The notes: generated from the letters alone by a model not told the origin. 53,123 nt of DNA from Deferribacteraceae bacterium UBA6793 (GCA_002452405.1 DKFP01000003.1:1-53123); one strand, 5' to 3'; shown: positions 7,979 through 16,188, counted from the first letter of the stretch. Numbers and translations: made by a program.

Positions 7979-8737
7979 ATGAAATACTTAATAATTCTGC
8001 TTTTCTGTTTCTCAACGGCAAATGCATACGAAATTCAACAGTCGGACATCCTGAAAAAAATCGCCGCTCCATATGACGCGGCTATCGCTTTCTATCCGGC
8101 ATCCAAAGGCATAGTCTACGTTTCAGACCTTAAAAAAGCGACAGCCGGATATCTTCCTGCCAGCACTTTTAAAATCCCGCACGCTCTGGCGGCTCTGGAT
8201 TCGGGAATCATAAAACCTGACGACGTTTTTAAATGGGACGGGAAAAACCGCGGAAGGGATGAATGGAACCGCGACATGACGCTGAAAGATGCAATAAAAA
8301 CAAGCGCCGTGTGGGTTTTTGAAGAGACGGGGCACAGGCTTGGGCAGGACGTGCTTAATGTATACGTTTCAGCTTTCAATTACGGCAACAAAAACATATC
8401 CGGCGAATACCCTTTCTGGCTCATCGGCAACCTGAGGATAAGCCCGGTTGAGCAAATAGATTTCCTGTATAAATTCAATACGAATTATTTCCGTCTGAAT
8501 CAGGCGGCAGTAAGATACGTTCAGGATGCGATGCTTTCCGGCAGTTTCAAAGGCTGTACTCAATACGGAAAAACAGGATGGGCAACGAAAGACCGCTCAG
8601 GCTGGTATGTCGGATATTATGAATGTCCGGATGAAACATATTACTTCGCCGTCCGCATCGCAACAGATTCACCCGAACATTTAAAATTACGTCAACAGCT
8701 TGCCGGAGAAGCTGCCGATATCTTTATAAATCAGTGA
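7979..8737 (+). CDS. Class D (OXA-type) beta-lactamase family protein
   Basis: A 252-residue secreted protein with a signal peptide (MKYLIILLFCFSTANA). All class D landmarks are present: STFK (Ser62, with Lys65 that would be carbamylated), SAV at 108-110, YGN at 134-136, a Trp at 146 near the WLIGN segment, and KTG at 197-199. It should hydrolyse beta-lactams in the periplasm by an acyl-enzyme mechanism; the spectrum cannot be read from sequence. The upstream in-frame extension to 7916 runs through the terminator and is unlikely. No Shine-Dalgarno is visible before the ATG at 7979. Base composition resembles the neighbours and no mobile element flanks it, so it looks like a resident chromosomal gene. 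It is convergent with nikR, overlapping by 7 nt. Confidence 0.9.
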   Translation: MKYLIILLFCFSTANAYEIQQSDILKKIAAPYDAAIAFYPASKGIVYVSDLKKATAGYLPASTFKIPHALAALDSGIIKPDDVFKWDGKNRGRDEWNRDMTLKDAIKTSAVWVFEETGHRLGQDVLNVYVSAFNYGNKNISGEYPFWLIGNLRISPVEQIDFLYKFNTNYFRLNQAAVRYVQDAMLSGSFKGCTQYGKTGWATKDRSGWYVGYYECPDETYYFAVRIATDSPEHLKLRQQLAGEAADIFINQ

Positions 8738-9150
8738 ATGTCCTCTCCCGTCGTTGCGGCGGAGAGAGCACAGTGTTTAAGCCCCTTGACGGATTTCAGA
8801 GCGTTGTGGAAAGCCTGTATCCTTGAGGCAAGACCTTTCAGAATAAGAACCTCCATACAGTTGTGATGGTCAAGATGAACGTGCTGTGTACAGACAACAA
8901 GTTCGCCGAAATCATGCTGAATATCAGTGAGCTTCTGCATCACTCCCGCTTTGTGGTGGTCGTAGACCATGCTTATTGTGGCGGCAACTTCCGTATGTCC
9001 CGTTTGCCACTCGTTTTCTATCAGGGCTTTGCGCATTATGCTTTTGACCCCTTCCGACCTTGTGGGATATCCGTTCTCTTCAAGAAATTTCTCAAACTGC
9101 TCCAAAAGCGGTTCGTCTATGGAAACTGTGATTCTGGTAACGTTCGGCAT
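8731..9150 (-). CDS. nikR: Nickel-responsive transcriptional regulator
   Basis: A 139-residue NikR-family protein with an N-terminal ribbon-helix-helix DNA-binding domain (about residues 1-50, starting VTRITVSIDEPLLEQFEKF) and a C-terminal ACT-like metal-binding domain. Candidate high-affinity nickel ligands are His79, His90, His92 and Cys98, in the order known for NikR. In studied bacteria it represses nickel import genes when nickel is plentiful. No nickel transporter lies next to it, but hypE, a hydrogenase maturation gene, is in this window. A GAGGTG precedes the ATG. Two direct AAACATATC repeats lie just upstream and may be part of its control. Confidence 0.93.
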   Translation of the reverse strand: MPNVTRITVSIDEPLLEQFEKFLEENGYPTRSEGVKSIMRKALIENEWQTGHTEVAATISMVYDHHKAGVMQKLTDIQHDFGELVVCTQHVHLDHHNCMEVLILKGLASRIQAFHNALKSVKGLKHCALSAATTGEDIH

Positions 9151-9166
9151 AAAACACCTCAGATTA

Positions 9167-9185
9167 AAACATATCTAAACATATC
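9167..9185 (-). promoter_or_regulatory. Tandem AAACATATC repeat upstream of nikR
   Basis: Two identical 9-bp units separated by one base, 17-35 nt before the nikR start. The 10-bp period places both on one face of the DNA. This is not the dyad GTATGA-N16-TCATAC known for NikR, so the binding protein, if any, is unknown. Confidence 0.3.
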
Positions 9186-9330
9186 ACAATTTACTTTGTT
9201 TTAAAACCGCCTATATCCGACCGACGTAGCACGAACTTAAACTGTTTCTGATATTTATTTTCAGATTCCTTAACACTTCTTTCAAACTGACGTATTAAAC
9301 TTGCGTACAATTTTTCCAATGGAGGCAAGA

Positions 9331-10185
9331 ATGAGACAATATCTCATGAGATTCAGATTCCTGCTGCTGGCTCTTTTACTTATTGCCACACTCACTGCCT
9401 GTTCCGATTCCGATGATTCGGTATCGGACAGCAGCTATGGTAATCACATCGCCCTTACAGGCGAAGACAACATGCGAGATCTCGGGGGGTACGAAAGCAA
9501 AAGCGGAGGTACTGTGAAATATCAGAAACTGCTGCGCTCCGGCGAGCTTTCGGCGCTGACTGACGCGGACAAAGAGATAATGACAAAACTCGGCGTCAAA
9601 CAGGTCATAGACCTGAGAACCGACTCAGAGGCTACAGAAAAACCGGATACACTGCCCGCAGGCATTACATCCTATCACATCTCCCTCATCGACGGCGACC
9701 TCTCGTCCTCTGCATCAAATCAGATGATGGCGGACATTATGTCCGGCGCTCTTGATGCGAAAGAGTACATGATGCAGACCTACGTCATCGACGACACTAA
9801 GATAGAGGGCTGGAAAAAGATATTTGACCTTCTTGAAACAGGCAACACAACCCTTTGGCACTGCACCGCAGGCAAGGACAGAGCAGGCATGACAACGGCT
9901 CTGGTTCTGCTCTCTCTCGGTGTTGACGAAGACACTGTGGTTGCTGATTTCATGAAATCAAACGACTATCTTGCAAACTACATCAGCTCAACAGTCGCCT
10001 ATATGGACTCCCAATACGGCGCGGGTGTGGGTGAAAGACTCGTTCCGCTCCTTGGTGTTGAGCAGGTTTATATCGAAACATTCCTTGCAGACATCAAATC
10101 AAAATACGGCTCTGTGGATGCGTTCCTTGACGTTCTCGGCGTTGACAAAGATAAAATGCGCAGAAACTTCATAGAATACCGCTAA
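9331..10185 (+). CDS. Tyrosine-protein phosphatase family lipoprotein
   Basis: A 284-residue protein with a lipoprotein signal (hydrophobic core then LTAC, lipidated Cys24) and a phosphatase domain with the P-loop HCTAGKDRAGMTTALVLL, matching the CX5R signature in the CTAGKDR form of the Tyr_phosphatase3 (PF13350) family. The block NMRDLGGYESKSG near residue 50 and the VIDLRTDSE segment are also typical. Family members hydrolyse phosphotyrosine or phosphoinositides; the substrate here is unknown. It should sit on the periplasmic face of a membrane. The ATG at 9331 was chosen for its GGAGG 5 nt upstream, rather than the earlier in-frame start at 9301. It appears to be a single-gene unit. Confidence 0.85.
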   Translation: MRQYLMRFRFLLLALLLIATLTACSDSDDSVSDSSYGNHIALTGEDNMRDLGGYESKSGGTVKYQKLLRSGELSALTDADKEIMTKLGVKQVIDLRTDSEATEKPDTLPAGITSYHISLIDGDLSSSASNQMMADIMSGALDAKEYMMQTYVIDDTKIEGWKKIFDLLETGNTTLWHCTAGKDRAGMTTALVLLSLGVDEDTVVADFMKSNDYLANYISSTVAYMDSQYGAGVGERLVPLLGVEQVYIETFLADIKSKYGSVDAFLDVLGVDKDKMRRNFIEYR

Positions 10186-10193
10186 GAAAAAAA

Positions 10194-10219
10194 GCCTCCT
10201 CCGCACAGGCGGGGGAGGC
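10194..10219. terminator. Bidirectional terminator between the phosphatase gene and rsgA
   Basis: An 11-bp stem with one G-T pair (GCCTCCTCCGC paired with GCGGGGGAGGC) and a 4-nt loop. On the minus strand it is followed by a run of seven T, so it best terminates rsgA. It lies 8 nt after the phosphatase stop. Confidence 0.8.
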
Positions 10220-10225
10220 GTTGTA

Positions 10226-11176
10226 TCATCTCTTTTTAAGTTTTGTCACCTGCTTCACAAGTTTCGACAGGTTCCTGTCCCTGACCTTCCGTTCCGCTTC
10301 GTTCTTTGCCGCAGCCTCTTTTTTCAGCTTATGCAGACTTTTCAACCTGTCGACACTCAAAAGCCCGTCAGCAATAGCGGCAAGTACGGCACAGCCCGGC
10401 TCGTCGGTGTGTGTGCAATCGGAAAACCGGCACATCTTCGCATATTGCACGATATCGTCAAACACCTCCTCAACTGCATCGGCGTCGGCACCTATGCCAA
10501 CTTCCCGCAGCCCCGGAGTGTCTATGAAGGCAAAACCTCTCTCAGACTCTATGAAATGTCTTGCCGTTGTGGTGTGCCTGCCCCTGCCGTCGCTTTCCCG
10601 CACATGGGACGTTTCAAGTGCAGACCCGCACAATTCGTTCAGCAGACTTGACTTCCCTGCGCCGGAAAGTCCTGTCAGGCAGATAATGTCCCCTGCGGAA
10701 AAATATCCTGCAAGTTCCTCCAGCCCCTCTCCGGTAACTGTACTGGTACAGAACACGGGCACATCCGCCGCATCGCGAACCTCACTTTCCGCCACGGCGG
10801 CATCAACCGGATTAAGAAGATCGCACTTAGTCAGCGCAACCACAGGCTGCACACCCGCAGATACGGCGAGCACAAGGAACCGTTCAAGTCTCCGTATGCT
10901 GAAACCTGCTCCCATAGCCATGACTATGAGCAGGTGCGTTGCATTTGCAGCCAGAATCTGCATCCCCGCCCCGCCGGACGGACTGCTCCGTTTCAGCTCG
11001 CTTTTGCGCGGCTCAATGCTTTCAATGACATACCCATCGCCGCAACAAACCATATCGCCAACAACAGGAAGGCTTTCCGCCGTGCTTCTGAATTTACCGG
11101 AGAGCACGGCGCGATGTCCGCCTTTAAGCTCATATATTTCTCTGGACGCAAAGATAACTCTGAATTTATTATTCAT
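10226..11176 (-). CDS. rsgA: Ribosome small subunit-dependent GTPase A
   Basis: A 316-residue circularly permuted GTPase that helps late maturation of the 30S subunit. The N-terminal OB-fold is followed by G-motifs in permuted order: TKCDLL (G4) near residue 117, GLSGAGKSSL (G1) near 168, then DTPG (G3) near 219. The C-terminal zinc-binding region has C-x4-C-x-H-x5-C (CRFSDCTHTDEPGC). The start was set at the ATG at 11176, 7 nt after a GGAG; the TTG at 11182 would sit too close to that site. Basic residues crowd the C-terminus, as is common for RNA-binding RsgA. It is a single gene ending at a strong terminator. Confidence 0.93.
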   Translation of the reverse strand: MNNKFRVIFASREIYELKGGHRAVLSGKFRSTAESLPVVGDMVCCGDGYVIESIEPRKSELKRSSPSGGAGMQILAANATHLLIVMAMGAGFSIRRLERFLVLAVSAGVQPVVALTKCDLLNPVDAAVAESEVRDAADVPVFCTSTVTGEGLEELAGYFSAGDIICLTGLSGAGKSSLLNELCGSALETSHVRESDGRGRHTTTARHFIESERGFAFIDTPGLREVGIGADADAVEEVFDDIVQYAKMCRFSDCTHTDEPGCAVLAAIADGLLSVDRLKSLHKLKKEAAAKNEAERKVRDRNLSKLVKQVTKLKKR

Positions 11177-11241
11177 TTCCAATCTCCATATTCGTAAGTT
11201 AGTGGTACTGAAAGGATTTTAAGGAACGGACAAGTGGGCGC

Positions 11242-11261
11242 AAAAGACTTCTAAGTCTTTT
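11242..11261. other. Inverted repeat between rsgA and tpx
   Basis: A perfect 9-bp inverted repeat (AAAAGACTT and AAGTCTTTT) separated by two bases. The T-run makes it terminator-like on either strand, but it lies upstream of both flanking genes, so an operator role is possible. Function unknown. Confidence 0.4.
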
Positions 11262-11386
11262 AAACCTATGTCCGCATTACACAATTGGATTTCTGGAAAT
11301 GTTTGTAAACAAAAAACACCCTTTAACTGTCATTATAGGATATAAATAGTGTATAATTATGCATATCCAAAATCAAGGAGATTTAT

Positions 11387-11893
11387 ATGGAAAGAACCGG
11401 CATCGTTACCATGAAAGGTAACCCCATGACGCTTGTTGGCGGCGAAGTTAAGGTCGGCGACAAAGCACCCGATTTCACAGTTGTATCCCAGACCCTTGCG
11501 CCCGTTTCACTTAAAGATTACGCAGGCAAAACGAAAGTTATCAGTGTTACCCCTTCGCTGGACACGCCCGTATGCGACTTCCAACTGCGCAGACTCAATA
11601 CAGAGGTTGCGTCTATGGGCGACGACATCGTAATGCTCAATATCAGCATGGATCTTCCTTTTGCCATAAAAAGATTCTGCACAGTGGCGGAGATAGATAA
11701 GGCAGTTGCGCTCTCCGACCACAAAGAAGCGTCATTCGGAACCGCTTTCGGCGTTCTGATAAAAGAACTCCGCCTGCTTGCCCGTGCGGTCTTCGTTGTA
11801 GACAAAAACGACGTTGTCACCTATGCGGAGATAGTTCCCGAAGCAACAAACGCACCCGATTACGAAAAACTGACTGCTTTTATAAAGAAATAA
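11387..11893 (+). CDS. tpx: Thiol peroxidase (atypical 2-Cys peroxiredoxin)
   Basis: A 168-residue peroxiredoxin of the Tpx subfamily, reducing hydroperoxides with thioredoxin as electron donor. The peroxidatic Cys lies in SLDTPVCD (Cys63) and the resolving Cys in KRFCTVAE (Cys97), the Tpx spacing. Length is normal. A clear AAGGAG precedes the ATG, and a TATAAT hexamer at 11352-11357 is a plausible -10 element about 30 nt upstream of the start, though its -35 is poor. It has no neighbours on the same strand and is followed by repeat copy D. Tpx and the glutathione peroxidase-like protein at 43917 suggest exposure to peroxides. Confidence 0.95.
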   Translation: MERTGIVTMKGNPMTLVGGEVKVGDKAPDFTVVSQTLAPVSLKDYAGKTKVISVTPSLDTPVCDFQLRRLNTEVASMGDDIVMLNISMDLPFAIKRFCTVAEIDKAVALSDHKEASFGTAFGVLIKELRLLARAVFVVDKNDVVTYAEIVPEATNAPDYEKLTAFIKK

Positions 11894-11895
11894 AT

Positions 11896-11977
11896 AGAGA
11901 TCGCCGCGTCGCCGGTGCCCCTTGCTGAGACAGAAGATGTCTCCGCGAGGAAGCCGCAGGCTGACGCGGCAGTCTCA
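11896..11977. repeat. Dispersed intergenic repeat, copy D
   Basis: About 82 bp, bounded by AGAGATCGCC and GGCAGTCTCA, lying between tpx and the convergent unknown gene. The right half (GAGGAAGCCGCAGGCTGACGC) is nearly the same as in copy E, linking those two copies. Confidence 0.75.
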
Positions 11978-11979
11978 GC

Positions 11980-12576
11980 TTATGCGGTAAAAGTCGTGTC
12001 AATATTCATTCCGCCGGTGTCGAAAGCAAAGGTGGATTCATAGTGCTCCTCCCCGTCGAACAGGTCGGCGTACTCTTTGAGCAGCGCGTCTATCTCCCTT
12101 TTGCTGTCGGCGTTCTCATATTTTATCTGAAATTCTATAGACCGTTCAAATTTGGGCATAGCAGAAGCAAGCCCGATGAAGTTTGTCATATCCTCTGAAA
12201 GTTCAGGGTTGCCTTCGAAAAGCTCCTGAATTTCGCCTATGTCCTCTCTGTCTCCTGTGATATTCAGACTGCCATCCGAACCCACGGTAAAAGTTACGGC
12301 TTCGTCCGTGCTGATTCCCGCTCTTCTGAACGCCTCGTTGATCTGCTCCTCCATATAGGCGGAAATTTCCTCCACATTCTGACGTGTGGGAAGAAGTGGT
12401 TGTGTCTCTGTGAGGGAATTTCCATCCCCCAGAGCCTGAAACTGTTCCACCGCCGAAACGTCGGACATATTCATCATCATAAGTGTAAAATCCACTTGTT
12501 CAGAGACAGTTGACGGCTTTTTAAACTGAACGCTACCGTCGTTTTCAGTCTCTTTAACGCTCCATATACTGTTCAT
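11980..12576 (-). CDS. Hypothetical acidic protein
   Basis: A 198-residue protein, not recognised. It is rich in Glu and Asp, has no signal peptide or membrane segment, and begins MNSIWSVKETENDGSVQF. A Met-rich stretch (LMMMNMSDVSAVEQFQAL) and a predicted helical region around residues 65-85 (EEISAYMEEQINEAFRRAG) are the only distinctive parts. It would be cytoplasmic unless exported by another route. The ATG at 12576 was preferred because GAGGTG lies 5 nt upstream; the longer frame to 12606 has no such signal. Its stop abuts repeat copy D. No functional inference is made. Confidence 0.7.
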   Translation of the reverse strand: MNSIWSVKETENDGSVQFKKPSTVSEQVDFTLMMMNMSDVSAVEQFQALGDGNSLTETQPLLPTRQNVEEISAYMEEQINEAFRRAGISTDEAVTFTVGSDGSLNITGDREDIGEIQELFEGNPELSEDMTNFIGLASAMPKFERSIEFQIKYENADSKREIDALLKEYADLFDGEEHYESTFAFDTGGMNIDTTFTA

Positions 12577-12691
12577 AACTGCACCTCGTATACAGAGTGT
12601 TAGCAAAACGCGTGCTAATTAGTAAATTTCTGGACAAAATCCATGTGCTTGAATAGAATAATTACTGAATAAACATTCAGGACATTACTTT

Positions 12692-13408
12692 ATGAATTTG
12701 TATATATTCTGTGACGAATCATGCACCAACGATAATTTCATGCTATACGGCGGTTTTATCTGTGATTTAAAAACACAGACAGATATACAAAATCAACTTC
12801 TGGATTTTAAAAGTAATAACGGATTAAAACATGAAGTAAAATGGACGAACCTGAAAAGTGGAAATCTTGAAAGGTATAAGGCTTTCATAGATATCATTTT
12901 CTCTTTCGTTGAGCAAGACAGGATTCATTTCAAATTTCTTGCAGTAGAGATGTGTAAGTTGAATCACAAAAAATATAATAACGGCGACCCTGAACTTGGA
13001 TTTTACAAACTATATATGCAACAGCTTCTGCATCAATTTGGAAAGCCACACTACTCAAAGGAAAATAACACACAGTTTCACATCAGACTTGATTCAAGAA
13101 CCACAAAATATCCTCTTTCAACACTAAGAGAAATTTTGAACGCCAGTATAAAAAAGAAATACAGGATATCTGACAAACCTTTCAGAAGCATTGAAGTCAG
13201 AGACTCAAAACAGTGTATCCATATTCAGCTGAACGATTTGATTCTTGGAGCAGCTTGCTTCATAAAAAATAATAAATTTGAAGATTCAACTATAATGCAC
13301 CATAAAAAGAAACTGGCGGAGTATATCAGAGATAAATCAGAAATATCTTTCAGCCGAAACGAATCGAACAGACATTTCAGTTTCTGGGATTTTAAGTTAA
13401 AAAAATAA
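12692..13408 (+). CDS. DUF3800 domain protein
   Basis: A 238-residue protein with DUF3800 features: an N-terminal Asp-Glu-Ser (YIFCDESC) at residue 8, the EVKW segment near residue 47, an internal HIRLDSRTTK, and DSKQCIHIQLNDLILGAACF near residues 170-190. The fold is thought to be RNase H-like, with acidic residues at the active site, and members are often found near phage or defence genes; no molecular role is established. The gene is clearly more A+T-rich than its neighbours (many AAA, ATA and TTT codons), suggesting acquisition. A weak GGA precedes the ATG. A folded 81-nt element starts at its stop codon. Confidence 0.78.
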   Translation: MNLYIFCDESCTNDNFMLYGGFICDLKTQTDIQNQLLDFKSNNGLKHEVKWTNLKSGNLERYKAFIDIIFSFVEQDRIHFKFLAVEMCKLNHKKYNNGDPELGFYKLYMQQLLHQFGKPHYSKENNTQFHIRLDSRTTKYPLSTLREILNASIKKKYRISDKPFRSIEVRDSKQCIHIQLNDLILGAACFIKNNKFEDSTIMHHKKKLAEYIRDKSEISFSRNESNRHFSFWDFKLKK

Positions 13409-13488
13409 CCGCCCTGCTTGCTAGTTCAAAGAACCCGTAATATACGGTTCTTCGAGGTAAACCCGAAGTTTCGCAACGCAGTGGCGGT
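13408..13488. other. Folded 81-nt imperfect palindrome after the DUF3800 gene
   Basis: The outer arms ACCGCC and GGCGGT, then CTGC/GCAG and TTGC/GCAA, pair into about 14 bp with two single-base bulges on the right arm. Inside are a hairpin, AAGAACC(C)GTA with TACGGTTCTT, and a smaller CTTCG/CGAAG hairpin. It could be a structured RNA, a recombination site or a compound terminator. The T-tract expected of a plain terminator is missing. Confidence 0.5.
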
Positions 13489-13549
13489 ATATAACATTAT
13501 TATATCCATAAACTCAAACATGTCAATATTAATCCACGAATAGCAAATC

Positions 13550-14098
13550 TCACACGTAAAGCATACCTTCACGCAGTTTTTGTGCGGTGTTCTCGCTTTT
13601 CAGAAGCTCAACAATGGTGAACGCAAACTCAGGAGCAGTGGCAGGACCGCGGCTGGTGATGATATTCTCGTCCACAACCACCTCGGCAAGCTGATATTCG
13701 CAGAGCTGTTCCACTATCCCTTTGAACGTGGGGTAGCATGTCATCATGCAGTTCTTTATCTGTCCGCTCTTGGCGAGCATATAGGGCGACGCACAGATTG
13801 CGGCTATAAACCGTTCCTCGCGCATATATTTTTTTATTATATTCTGAACGTCCTCGTTTTCGTCTATGTTTTTTGCACCCACAAGACCGCCCGGCAGAAC
13901 TATCATATCGAACTCATTCGCGTCTATCTTAGAAATCTCCGTGTCCGCCGCCATGCGCATACCTCTGGCGCTTTCAACAAGCCCCTCTTTCAGCGCACAG
14001 GTGACGGTATCTATCTCAGCCCTGCGGAGGATGTCCACAACCGTGACCGCCTCAATCTCCTCAAATCCGTCCGCAAGTATAACGAGCACCTTTTTCAT
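13550..14098 (-). CDS. DJ-1/PfpI family protein
   Basis: A 182-residue DJ-1/ThiJ-like protein. The reactive Cys lies in the nucleophile elbow AAICASPYML (about residue 101), and the conserved Glu lies in DGFEEIEAV (residue 14). That pairing matches DJ-1/YajL proteins, reported as chaperones, glyoxalases or deglycases; which activity applies cannot be decided from sequence. Cytoplasmic, of normal length. A GAGGTG-type site precedes the ATG. It is divergent from trpB2 and transcribed alone. Confidence 0.87.
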   Translation of the reverse strand: MKKVLVILADGFEEIEAVTVVDILRRAEIDTVTCALKEGLVESARGMRMAADTEISKIDANEFDMIVLPGGLVGAKNIDENEDVQNIIKKYMREERFIAAICASPYMLAKSGQIKNCMMTCYPTFKGIVEQLCEYQLAEVVVDENIITSRGPATAPEFAFTIVELLKSENTAQKLREGMLYV

Positions 14099-14202
14099 AT
14101 TTCACCTCACATAAATAAAATACCACGAAACCGCGGGCAAACTCTATTGAATTAAACACATAAATAAATTAAAATCGTCGGGAATAATAAACGGAGGTCA
14201 GT

Positions 14203-15552
14203 GTGAAAAAGATATATCTCAACCCCGCCGACATGCCAAAAAAATGGTACAACATCCTTTCGGAACTGCCGGACATGGCGCCGCCCATCAGCCCCGCCAC
14301 AGGGAAACCCGTCACCCCCGAAGAGATGACAGCCATTTTCCCCGAACCGCTCCTTGAACAGGAGATGAGTCCGCAGGCATGGTTCGACATACCCGAAAAA
14401 GTCCTTGAGATACTCTCAATCTGGCGTCCCTCTCCCCTTATAAGAGCAGAAAGACTGGAACAGGCGCTCGGCACGCCATGCAAAATATATTATAAATACG
14501 AAGGTGTTTCACCCGCAGGCAGCCACAAGACCAACACAGCCGTTCCCCAGGCATATTTCAACAAGATATGCGGCATAAACCGTCTCGCAACGGAAACGGG
14601 TGCCGGACAATGGGGAAGCGCCCTCTCTTTCGCCGCGCAGATATTCGAAATGCAGTTGCGGGTTTATATGGTCAAAGTCAGTTATTTCCAGAAACCCTAC
14701 AGAAAATCCTTCATGAACCTGTTCGGCGCGGAGGTTATCCCCTCCCCCTCTGAAATGACAAACGCCGGACGCGAAGCGCTGAAAAAAGATCCGAACTCTA
14801 ACGGTTCCCTCGGTCTCGCCATCAGCGAGGCGGTGGAAGAAGCGGCATCACGCAAGGACACCAACTATGCGCTTGGTTCCGTGCTCAACCACGTTCTGCT
14901 CCACCAGACCATAATAGGTCTTGAGGCGCAGAAACAGATGGAGATTGGCGGCGACTACCCCGACATGATATTCGCATCATGCGGCGGCGGTTCAAACTTC
15001 GGCGGTATAGCGGCTCCCTTCGTAAAAGACAAGATGGACGGTAAAAAGGTTGAGTGCATAGCTGTTGAACCACTTTCATGCCCCACGCTCACCAAAGGCA
15101 AATTCGCTTTTGACTATGGCGACGTGGCGAAACTCACGCCTATCCTTAAAATGTACACCCTCGGTCACGACTTCATGCCACCCGCCATACACGCGGGCGG
15201 TCTGCGTTACCACGGCGACAGCCCCATTGTAAGCAACCTTATGGACAAAGGGCTGGTGGGCGCACGCAGTGTCGGACAGCTCGACATCTTTAAATACGGA
15301 ACGCTATTTGCAAAAACAGAAGGCATAATCCCAGCACCGGAATCTGCTCACGCCATAGCTGCAACAGCTCTTGAGGCACTGAAATGCAAAGAGACGGGTG
15401 AAAAGAAATCTCTGCTCTTCTGCCTGTCCGGTCATGGATTTTTCGACATGGCGTCATATGACCAGTACCTCGAAGGCAAGCTGGAGGATTACGAATATCC
15501 CGAAGCAGCCATAGAGGAATCACTTAAAAATCTGCCACAAGTGGATATGTAA
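14203..15552 (+). CDS. TrpB2-type tryptophan synthase beta-like protein
   Basis: A 449-residue PLP enzyme of the TrpB2 (TIGR01415) group, longer than TrpB1 because of an N-terminal extension (YLNPADMPKKWYNILSELP). The PLP-binding Lys lies in SPAGSHKTNTA (about residue 109), the catalytic Glu region is LATETGAGQWGSAL, and the glycine-rich phosphate loop is SCGGGSNFGG. TrpB2 enzymes condense indole with serine to tryptophan, usually without tight TrpA binding. No trpA or other trp gene is present, so a salvage role is possible. The start is GTG at 14203 behind a GGAGGT. Its stop overlaps the queH ATG by one base, so the pair is coupled. Confidence 0.9.
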   Translation: MKKIYLNPADMPKKWYNILSELPDMAPPISPATGKPVTPEEMTAIFPEPLLEQEMSPQAWFDIPEKVLEILSIWRPSPLIRAERLEQALGTPCKIYYKYEGVSPAGSHKTNTAVPQAYFNKICGINRLATETGAGQWGSALSFAAQIFEMQLRVYMVKVSYFQKPYRKSFMNLFGAEVIPSPSEMTNAGREALKKDPNSNGSLGLAISEAVEEAASRKDTNYALGSVLNHVLLHQTIIGLEAQKQMEIGGDYPDMIFASCGGGSNFGGIAAPFVKDKMDGKKVECIAVEPLSCPTLTKGKFAFDYGDVAKLTPILKMYTLGHDFMPPAIHAGGLRYHGDSPIVSNLMDKGLVGARSVGQLDIFKYGTLFAKTEGIIPAPESAHAIAATALEALKCKETGEKKSLLFCLSGHGFFDMASYDQYLEGKLEDYEYPEAAIEESLKNLPQVDM

Positions 15553-16118
15553 TGAATATACTTCTGCATCAATGCTGCGGTCCCTGCTCGGTTTACCCTG
15601 TCGGGGTATTAAAGGGCATGGGACACAGCATTGCAGGGTACTGGTTCAACCCGAACATTCACCCTGCCACCGAATATTTCAAAAGATTTGAAACCCTTGC
15701 GCAGTTTGATCGCGAAGAGAATATACCGCTTTTTACAGACAATATTTACGGGCTGGGGGAGTTCACGAAAAACGTCGCACACGACATCAGCGGCAGATGC
15801 ACATACTGCTACACCGTGCGGCTTGAAGCGACGGCAAAAAAAGCCAAATATGAAGGGTTCGACGCGTTCACCAGTACGCTTTTTTACAGCAGGTACCAGA
15901 ACCACGAACTTATGAAATCAATAGCTTTGGAAATGTCGGAAAAATATGCCATAGATTTTTTCTATCACGACTTCCGCGAAGGGTGGCAAAAGGGCATCGA
16001 CTGCTCGAAGGAAAGAAACATGTACCGCCAGTCGTACTGCGGGTGTATATACAGCGAAGAAGACAGATACATCAGTCAGATAAATAAAAAGATAAACTCC
16101 ATCATACCCTTGCCCTGA
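15552..16118 (+). CDS. queH: Epoxyqueuosine reductase QueH
   Basis: A 188-residue QueH (former DUF208) protein, the non-orthologous replacement of QueG that reduces epoxyqueuosine to queuosine in tRNA. The Cys pattern is complete: HQCCGPC at residues 7-11, GRCTYCY near residues 82-86, and YCGC near residues 165-167, which would bind the [4Fe-4S] cluster and a second metal. Length is normal. Coupling to trpB2 by a TAATG overlap is odd in pathway terms and may reflect only shared expression. No other queuosine gene is in the window. Confidence 0.92.
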   Translation: MNILLHQCCGPCSVYPVGVLKGMGHSIAGYWFNPNIHPATEYFKRFETLAQFDREENIPLFTDNIYGLGEFTKNVAHDISGRCTYCYTVRLEATAKKAKYEGFDAFTSTLFYSRYQNHELMKSIALEMSEKYAIDFFYHDFREGWQKGIDCSKERNMYRQSYCGCIYSEEDRYISQINKKINSIIPLP

Positions 16119-16158
16119 CACCTGTCAAATAGCTATCGTCGATTTCTATATTTTCCGT

Positions 16159-16188
16159 TTGACAATATAATTGCAAGTATGACATTAT
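16159..16188 (+). promoter_or_regulatory. Sigma-70-like promoter for the chemoreceptor gene
   Basis: TTGACA at 16159-16164 and CATTAT at 16183-16188 are separated by 18 nt, in an A+T-rich tract. Transcription from here would give a 5' leader of about 125 nt before the ATG at 16319. The -10 element matches the consensus at four of six positions. Confidence 0.45.

Noticed and set aside
10221..11222. Long plus-strand open frame over rsgA
   Set aside because: It is Ser/Pro-rich and antisense to rsgA, whose GTPase motifs are clear.
13408..13488. Possible integron attC site after the DUF3800 gene
   Set aside because: The one-sided bulges fit, but the ends are ACC/GGT rather than the required AAC/GTT, and no integrase or further cassette is seen. 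Kept only as an unexplained folded element.
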